Assembly: GCF_900184245.1 (NCBI RefSeq)
Contig: NZ_FXXB01000006.1
Coordinates: 399,718 to 463,717, forward strand
Direction of reading: 5' to 3'
Length of the DNA: 64,000 nucleotides
From: Brachybacterium massiliense
GTDB taxonomy: Bacteria; Actinomycetota; Actinomycetes; Actinomycetales; Dermabacteraceae
Both the position numbers and the translations under genes were made by a program. The number at the start of each line of letters is the position of its first letter. Within the stretch, counting starts at the first letter, position 1. The notes below the pieces were generated by a model. The model had not been told where the DNA came from. It worked only from the letters and a program-made list of their open reading frames with translations, and did not search any database. Below are positions 48,674-64,000 of this stretch, one piece after another.

Positions 48674-49843
48674 GTGTCCCTCACCCGTCCGAGCGGATTC
48701 CGCGCCGTCGGCCTCGCCGCCGGCATCAAGACCACCGGCGCGCACGACCTCGCCGTCATCGTCAACGACGGCCCCCGCGACACCGCCGCCGCCGTGTTCA
48801 CCGCCAACCGGGTCCAGGCCGCCCCCGTTCTCTGGTCGCGCCAGGCCGTCGCCGACGGCCGCGCCCGCGCCGTCGTGCTCAACTCCGGCGGCGCCAACGC
48901 CTGCACCGGCCCCGAGGGCTTCGCTGACACCCACCGCACCGCGGAGCACCTCGCCGCCGAGCTCGAGGCGTCCGCGCAGGACGTGCTGGTCTGCTCCACC
49001 GGCCTGATCGGGGAGCGCCTCCCCATGGAGCCTCTGCTGACCGGCATCACCACCGCGATCGGCCAGCTCGCCGCAGGTGCCGAGGCCGACGCCTCGAGCG
49101 CCCGCGCGATCATGACCACCGACACCGTGCCGAAGACCGCCGAGGCCACCACCGCCTCCGGCATCACCGTCGGCGGCATCGCCAAGGGCGCGGGCATGCT
49201 CGCGCCCCAGCTCGCGACCATGCTCGTGGTGCTCACCACCGACGCGGACATCGACGCCGCCACCGCCGATGCGGCCCTGCGCGCCGCCACCCGCACCACC
49301 TTCGACCGCGTCGACTCCGACGCCTGCATGTCCACCAACGACACCGTGATCCTGCTGGCCTCCGGCGCGAGCGGCATCGCCCCCGAGCTCGAGGAGCTCA
49401 CCGAAGCGGTGCGCGCCGTCAGCGCCGACCTGGCGCGCCAGCTGGTCGCCGACGCCGAGGGCGCCAGCCACGACGTCCACGTGATCGTGCGCTCGGCGAC
49501 CACCGAGGAGGCCGCCCTCGCGGTGGCCCGCGAGATCGCCCGCTCCAACCTCGTCAAGGCCGCGATCTTCGGCAACGACCCCAACTGGGGCCGCATCGTC
49601 GCCGCCGCCGGGTGCGTGCCCGAGCACGTCGCACCGTTCGACGTGGCGGACCTCTCGGTCACCGTCAACGGCGTCGAGGTGTGCCGTGCGGGCGGCGCCC
49701 ATCGCGACCGCTCCGAGGTGGACATGACCCCGCGCGAGACCCTCATCGAGGTGGACCTCGGCGCCGGCGACGCCACCGGAGACATCTGGACCAACGACCT
49801 CACCCACGACTACGTCGAAGAGAACAGCGCCTACTCCTCATGA
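48674..49843 (+). CDS. argJ: Bifunctional glutamate N-acetyltransferase/ornithine acetyltransferase
   Basis: 389 residues, GTG start with AGGAG upstream. The autoprocessing site is in [20 protein letters not shown], where the Thr becomes the new N-terminal nucleophile. [16 protein letters not shown] is the C-terminal signature. It transfers the acetyl group from ornithine back to glutamate, making the pathway cyclic; no argA or argE is needed nearby. Confidence 0.97.
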   Translation: MSLTRPSGFRAVGLAAGIKTTGAHDLAVIVNDGPRDTAAAVFTANRVQAAPVLWSRQAVADGRARAVVLNSGGANACTGPEGFADTHRTAEHLAAELEASAQDVLVCSTGLIGERLPMEPLLTGITTAIGQLAAGAEADASSARAIMTTDTVPKTAEATTASGITVGGIAKGAGMLAPQLATMLVVLTTDADIDAATADAALRAATRTTFDRVDSDACMSTNDTVILLASGASGIAPELEELTEAVRAVSADLARQLVADAEGASHDVHVIVRSATTEEAALAVAREIARSNLVKAAIFGNDPNWGRIVAAAGCVPEHVAPFDVADLSVTVNGVEVCRAGGAHRDRSEVDMTPRETLIEVDLGAGDATGDIWTNDLTHDYVEENSAYSS

Positions 49844-50821
49844 GCACCTCACCCCCTTCGGGCCCCGCCGCCGCAGCGGCCGACGACGGCCCACTCGTCG
49901 GCAAGAACCCCCTCGCCCAGCTCGACGCCGCCCGCACCGAGGCGCGCGAGAAGTCCGAGGTGCTGATCGAGGCCATGCCCTGGATGCAGCGCTTCCGCGG
50001 CAAGATCGTGGTGGTCAAGTACGGCGGCAACGCCATGGTCGACGACGAGCTGCGCCGCGGCTTCGCCGCCGACATCGTCTTCATGCGCCTGGCCGGCATC
50101 CACGTGGTCGTCGTCCACGGCGGCGGCCCGCAGATCAACGCCATGCTCGAGCGCGTGGGCAAGGAGTCCACCTTCCGCGGCGGGCTGCGCGTCACCGACG
50201 CGGAGACGATGGAGATCGTGCGCATGGTGCTGGTGGGCCAGGTGGGCCGCGAGCTGGTGGGCATGATCAACCACCACGGACCCTTCGCGATCGGGATGTC
50301 CGGCGAGGACGGCCGCCTGTTCAGCGCCACCCGTCGCGGCACCGTGGTGGACGGCGAGGAGGTGGACCTCGGCCACGTGGGCGCGGTCGAGGGCGTCAGC
50401 ATCGCCGGGATCAGCGACCTGCTCGAGGCCGGGCGCATCCCCGTGATCTCCTCGATCGCCCCCGAGCTGGACGCCGACGGCAACCCCACCGGCGAGGTGC
50501 TCAACATCAACGCCGACCTCGCCGCCGCGGCGCTCGCCGAAGGGCTCGACGCCGAGAAGCTCGTGATGCTCACCGATGTGGAGGGCCTCTACCGCGACTG
50601 GCCCGACCGCGCCTCGCTGATCCCCGAGATCTCCGCCTCGGAGCTGCGCCAGATGCTGCCCGGCCTCACCGCCGGGATGATCCCGAAGGCCGAGGCGCTG
50701 CTGGGTGCCGTGGACGCCGGAGTGCGCACGGCGGCGATGATCGATGGCCGCATCGAGCACGCGGTGCTGCTGGAGGTGTTCACCACCAAGGGCGTGGGCA
50801 CGATGGTGAGGAGGGACGACT

Positions 50822-50829
<8 letters not shown>
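49840..50829 (+). CDS. argB: Acetylglutamate kinase
   Basis: 329 residues. [24 protein letters not shown] and the later [17 protein letters not shown] are the nucleotide- and substrate-binding motifs of the amino-acid kinase fold. The N-terminal extension of about 45 residues includes the helix typical of arginine-inhibited forms. Overlaps argJ (ATGA) and argD (8 bases). Confidence 0.97.
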
Positions 50830-53581
<2,752 letters not shown>

Positions 53582-53661
53582 CCCTGACCGCACGACCTCC
53601 GGGCACCGGCCCCGCCGAACCCGACACACCACCCCGTGACCCACGACTAGGAGCATCACCC

Positions 53662-56348
<2,687 letters not shown>

Positions 56349-56365
56349 GCGATCCTGTGCGCCGT

Positions 56366-56404
56366 GCACGCCCCGTTCCCCGGATCCCGCGGGACGGGGC
56401 GTGC
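56366..56404 (+). terminator. Terminator of the arg operon
   Basis: GCACGCCCCGT (56366-56376) pairs with ACGGGGCGTGC (56394-56404), 18 bases after the argH stop codon. Confidence 0.75.
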
Positions 56405-56447
56405 GCGTCCCACCCGTCACGCCGAGATGCCGTGCCGTGCACGGATC

Positions 56448-56589
56448 TGTGACAATGGCGCTCGGACTCCTCGCGCAGGAGTCCGCTCGGCACTGAGGGG
56501 GAGGGCCTCCCCGCCACTGCCGGGGCCCCATCCCGGTCCGTCGCGACCGGACCATCGGCACCCTGTGCCCCTCCGAGAGGAAACGATCG
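56448..56589 (+). promoter_or_regulatory. tyrS promoter and structured leader
   Basis: TGTGACAAT (56448-56456) fits an extended -10. The ~125-base leader holds hairpins GGACTCCT/AGGAGTCC (56464-56484), GGGGAGG/CCTCCCC (56498-56512) and GGTCCG/CGGACC (56535-56553). I do not find the canonical T-box AGGGTGG motif. The leader could still control tyrS by another route. Confidence 0.45.
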
Positions 56590-57858
56590 ATGCATTCCGT
56601 CCTGGACGAGCTCGCCTGGCGAGGACTCGTCGTGCAGACCACCGGGCGCGAGGCGCTCGGCAGCGCTCTGGCGGACGGACCGATCAGCCTGTATTGCGGC
56701 TTCGACCCGACGGCGGCCTCGCTGCACGTCGGCCACCTGACGCAGGTGCTCACCATGCGCCGGCTGCAGCTGGCCGGCCATCACCCGTACGCGCTCGTCG
56801 GCGGGGCCACCGGCCTGATCGGTGACCCGAGGATGTCGGGCGAGCGGGTGCTCAACGACGCCGAGATCGTGCAGACCTGGGTGGAGAGCCTGCGCGGACA
56901 GATCTCCCGCTTCCTCGATCTCGAGGGCGACTACGCCGTGAGGTTGGTGAACAACCTCGACTGGATCGGGCAGATGAGCGCCCTGGACTTCCTGCGGGAC
57001 ATGGGCAAGCACTTCCGCATGGGCACCATGCTCGCCAAGGACACTGTCGCCCGGCGTCTGCAGAGCGACGAGGGCATCAGCTACACCGAGTTCAGCTACC
57101 AGGTGCTCCAGGGCATCGACTACCTCGAGCTGCACCGCCGTCACGGCGTCTCCCTCCAGTACGGGGGCAACGACCAGTGGGGGAACCTGCTCGCGGGCGT
57201 GGATCTCATCCACAAGGTCGAGGGCCACGACGTCCACGCCCTGACCACACCCCTGGTCACGAAGGCGGACGGCACCAAGTTCGGCAAGAGCGAGGGCGGA
57301 GCGGTCTGGCTGGATGCGGAGCTCACCAGCCCGTACGCCTTCCACCAGTTCTGGCTCAACGCGGCCGACGCGGACGTCGTGAACTACCTGAAGTACTTCA
57401 CCTTCCGCACCCAGGAGGAGATCGCCGAGCTCGAGCACGCGACCGAGGTCGCCTCGCACGAGCGGGCGGCGCAGAAGCTGCTGGCCGACGAGATCACCAC
57501 GATGGTCCACGGCGCGCAGGCCACCGCCCAGGCGAAGTCCGCAGCGGCCGTGCTCTTCGGCCGAGGGGATGTGCGTGAGCTCGACGAGCCCACGATCCAA
57601 GCGATCGCCCGCGAGCTGCCGGGCGCGGAGATCTCCACCGGCACGGCACTGGTCGATGCGTTCGTCGAGGCCGGTATCGCCGCCTCGAAGGGTGCGGCCC
57701 GCCGTGACGCGAGCAGCGGTGGGCTCTCGGTCAACGGCGAGAAGGTCAGCGCCGAGGATCTCGCCCGCGAGGCCGGCGACTTCGCTCCGCTGCCGGGCAG
57801 ACATCTGCTCCTGCGCCGCGGACGCAAGAACGTCGCGATGGTCCGCCTCCACGGCTGA
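56590..57858 (+). CDS. tyrS: Tyrosine-tRNA ligase
   Basis: 422 residues, bacterial TyrRS. The HIGH-type motif is SLHVGHLTQV, the KMSKS-type motif KFGKSEGG, and YGGNDQWGNLLAG binds tyrosine. A C-terminal S4-like RNA-binding domain (ASKGAARRDASSGGLSVNG) is complete. GAGAGGAAAC precedes the ATG. It lies between arg and the rRNA operon. Confidence 0.97.
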   Translation: MHSVLDELAWRGLVVQTTGREALGSALADGPISLYCGFDPTAASLHVGHLTQVLTMRRLQLAGHHPYALVGGATGLIGDPRMSGERVLNDAEIVQTWVESLRGQISRFLDLEGDYAVRLVNNLDWIGQMSALDFLRDMGKHFRMGTMLAKDTVARRLQSDEGISYTEFSYQVLQGIDYLELHRRHGVSLQYGGNDQWGNLLAGVDLIHKVEGHDVHALTTPLVTKADGTKFGKSEGGAVWLDAELTSPYAFHQFWLNAADADVVNYLKYFTFRTQEEIAELEHATEVASHERAAQKLLADEITTMVHGAQATAQAKSAAAVLFGRGDVRELDEPTIQAIARELPGAEISTGTALVDAFVEAGIAASKGAARRDASSGGLSVNGEKVSAEDLAREAGDFAPLPGRHLLLRRGRKNVAMVRLHG

Positions 57859-57876
57859 TCGGTCCCACACCCTGAG

Positions 57877-57920
57877 CTCGAGCCCCGTGCACTGCCCCTC
57901 GGCAGGGTACGGGGCTCGAG
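57877..57920 (+). terminator. Terminator after tyrS
   Basis: CTCGAGCCCCGT (57877-57888) pairs with ACGGGGCTCGAG (57909-57920), with an inner CTGCC/GGCAG stem. It separates tyrS from the rRNA leader. Confidence 0.75.
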
Positions 57921-58281
57921 TCGTTCTCACGCGTCGGCCGGGACGGTGGCGTGCGGAGGAGGGACGTGCGGGGGAGAGGGCGCGGGAGTGGAGCGCGTGC
58001 CCGCGCGGACGGCGTGACTGCGGGCGACGTCGTGCACGCTCGGGCAAGGCGTACCCGGGGGAGAAGCCGTCTCTGAAGTGGAAGACGTATCTGAAGAGAA
58101 CGACGCGCCCGCGAGTACGCGACGCGAGCAGAAAGTGTCAAGCCGACGAGAAGCCTCGGTGATGCCCCTCTCAAGCGTGGGTCACATCCGGATGAACGAG
58201 CGCTTTCCCGGCCGCCCAATAGTGGGGTTGACCTGGAGTTTTACCCGGATTCCGAGATGAACGGGAGTCGAACTTCCGGGT

Positions 58282-58310
58282 TTGACGGCGCTCCGGGAGA
58301 CCCGTAATGT
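58282..58310 (+). promoter_or_regulatory. rrn: rRNA promoter, TTGACG-17-TAATGT
   Basis: TTGACG at 58282-58287 and TAATGT at 58305-58310, 17 bases apart. Best -35/-10 match in the window. The transcript would start about 450 bases before the 16S gene. Confidence 0.75.
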
Positions 58311-58498
58311 TCTTTCTTGTCAGCAGCGAGGACGCAGACACGAAGGACCGAGAGCCTCCCAGCGGGAGTCACCGGAACGGAGTGGAAGCGACGTCGCAGC
58401 GGACTGCTGGACCGGGAGACCGGCTCGGCAGCCGTGAGTGCTGGTCGAGGAAGGATCGCGAGTCGATCCGGACGAGACCGGGACCACACGGAGCGGAG

Positions 58499-58528
58499 TT
58501 GTGAAGGGCCGCGAAGAACTGCTAGAGT
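58499..58528 (+). promoter_or_regulatory. rrn: Second rRNA promoter, TTGTGA-18-TAGAGT
   Basis: TTGTGA at 58499-58504 and TAGAGT at 58523-58528, 18-base spacing. Tandem promoters are usual for rRNA operons. Confidence 0.6.
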
Positions 58529-58638
58529 AGTGACTCGCGCCGGAACGACGAAGCGAACTTCGGTCGGACGGGAATCCCGCCGGCGCCTCCGAGCCTCTGA
58601 CTCGAACCGCAGCAACGGGGAGATGACGATGTGCGCGT

Positions 58639-58660
58639 GTTGCTTGATATCTCAATAGCG
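58639..58660 (+). promoter_or_regulatory. boxA/nut-like antitermination element in the 16S leader
   Basis: The segment starting GTTGCTTGATATCTCAATAG resembles one before 23S at 60583-60607 (GTTGTTTCTTGAGAACTGCA). The match of core CTTGA, CT, CA and ATAG spacing suggests the transcript element read by the NusA/B/E/G antitermination complex. Confidence 0.5.
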
Positions 58661-58674
58661 TGTCTGTTTGTTGA

Positions 58675-58700
58675 TGCCATTATTTTGAATGGCAATTTTT
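58675..58700 (+). other. Terminator-like hairpin inside the pre-16S leader
   Basis: TGCCATT, ATTTTG, AATGGCA, then ATTTTT: a 7-bp stem with a T-run, as in an intrinsic terminator, about 70 bases before the 16S gene. In an rRNA leader it must be read through, or serve processing. Confidence 0.5.
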
Positions 58701-58768
58701 AACGGATGATACAGCAGTTATATGCTGGTTGTTTGTTTCTATTGTCAGGATACTGTTTTTCATGTTTT

Positions 58769-63725
<4,957 letters not shown>

Positions 63726-63749
63726 ACACTATTGTTTGCGTGTGTGTTT

Positions 63750-63779
63750 GCGTCCACTGTGCGGTTCTTGGGAAACAAC
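63750..63779 (+). other. 3' strand of the pre-23S processing stem
   Basis: Pairs with 60583-60612 as described there. It begins GCGTCCACTGTGCGG and lies between 23S and 5S. Confidence 0.75.
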
Positions 63780-63846
63780 TCCTCGGAGCTGGATCACTCG
63801 TTTGTGGGGGTGTGTCTGGTTCTGGAGTGGCTGGTTGTCTCATCGT

Positions 63847-63964
63847 GTTACGGCGGTCATAGCGTCGAGGAAACGCCCGGTTCCATTCCGAACCCGGAAG
63901 CTAAGCTCGATTGCGCCGATGGTACTGCACTCGGGAGGGTGTGGGAGAGTAGGTCGCCGCCGGA
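63847..63964 (+). rRNA. rrf: 5S ribosomal RNA
   Basis: About 118 bases. CGGTTCCATTCCGAACCCGGAAG is split around the conserved loop (CCATTCCGAACCCGGAAGC), and the GGCGG/CCGCC ends pair as helix I. Ends are approximate by a few bases. The last 36 bases of the window hold nothing I can identify. Confidence 0.94.
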
Positions 63965-64000
63965 CATCTTCACTGGGAGTGGAGGAGTGCTTGAACCCCT

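Larger units (their letters stand above)
57921..58768 (+). other. rRNA operon upstream region, no protein gene seen
   Basis: 848 bases with no convincing gene; short open frames here have no ribosome-binding sites or recognisable products. It contains two good promoters (58282-58310, 58499-58528), a weaker TTGACC at 58228 without a clear -10, and an AT-rich pre-16S leader from about 58640 that contrasts with the GC-rich surroundings. Confidence 0.7.

Noticed and set aside
56457..56589. T-box riboswitch before tyrS
   Set aside because: Neither the AGGGTGGNACCGCG core nor a specifier loop could be found.
58228..58256. Possible third rRNA promoter beginning TTGACC
   Set aside because: No acceptable -10 hexamer at 16-18 bases; kept only as a weak possibility.
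58078..58658. Small overlapping open frames between tyrS and 16S
   Set aside because: They overlap rRNA promoters, have Arg/Ser-rich random composition and no ribosome-binding site.

Overview
This 64 kb window is chromosomal DNA from a high-GC actinobacterium. The 16S/23S/5S operon at the right end has an actinobacterial 16S that, from memory, reads like Brachybacterium (Dermabacteraceae, Micrococcales). Other actinobacterial marks are a mycothiol-dependent formaldehyde dehydrogenase, a PriA-type HisA, a monomeric NADP isocitrate dehydrogenase, many leaderless promoters, GTG starts and dense ATGA/GTGA gene overlaps. I see no insertion sequence, prophage, CRISPR array or tRNA gene.

Layout. 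(1) 1-15.3 kb is mixed accessory and housekeeping: the tail of a GH92 mannosidase, a YwaF-like membrane protein, a minus-strand trio (solute-binding-like protein, CorA-shaped membrane protein, MFS transporter), a phosphoribosyltransferase, a DUF808 protein, an SDR-type protein, an MFS exporter, acylphosphatase, a GNAT enzyme, an amidohydrolase, PPK2, Tpx, a DUF488 protein, a TauE/SafE-like permease and an alpha/beta hydrolase. (2) 15.4-20 kb: monomeric Icd with a perfect palindrome upstream, a lipoprotein and a ZIP metal transporter. (3) 20-34.6 kb: histidine biosynthesis, with hisD separated from hisC-hisB-x-hisH-y-hisA-sseB by an 8 kb sugar locus (LacI regulator, binding protein, two permeases, a GH144-like PF10091 enzyme and GH3). 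The best guess for its substrate is beta-1,2-glucan. (4) 34.6-40.5 kb: DUF1844, a DUF4352-like protein, infC (AUC start)-rpmI-rplT, a SpoU methyltransferase and a CopD-CtaG fusion. (5) 40.7-42.5 kb: mycothiol-dependent formaldehyde detoxification. (6) 42.7-57.9 kb: pheST, a DUF981-like protein, the complete argCJBDFRGH operon and tyrS. (7) 57.9-64 kb: the rRNA promoter/leader region and rrs-rrl-rrf.

How the genes work together. argC to argH encode the route from acetylglutamate to arginine, with ArgJ recycling the acetyl group and ArgR closing the loop, probably on a palindrome that overlaps the argC -10 box. The sugar locus looks self-contained apart from its missing ABC ATPase: secreted endo-enzyme, Tat-type binding lipoprotein, two permeases and a cytoplasmic GH3, under a LacI repressor with a mirrored pair of operators. 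infC-rpmI-rplT is the conserved translation operon.

I did not find a clearly new defence or mobile system. The points most worth following are the ABC-less binding-protein/CorA-like/MFS operon, the two unexplained genes inside the his operon, the sugar locus between hisD and hisC, the icd palindrome, and a repeated leaderless promoter layout that fixes several start codons.
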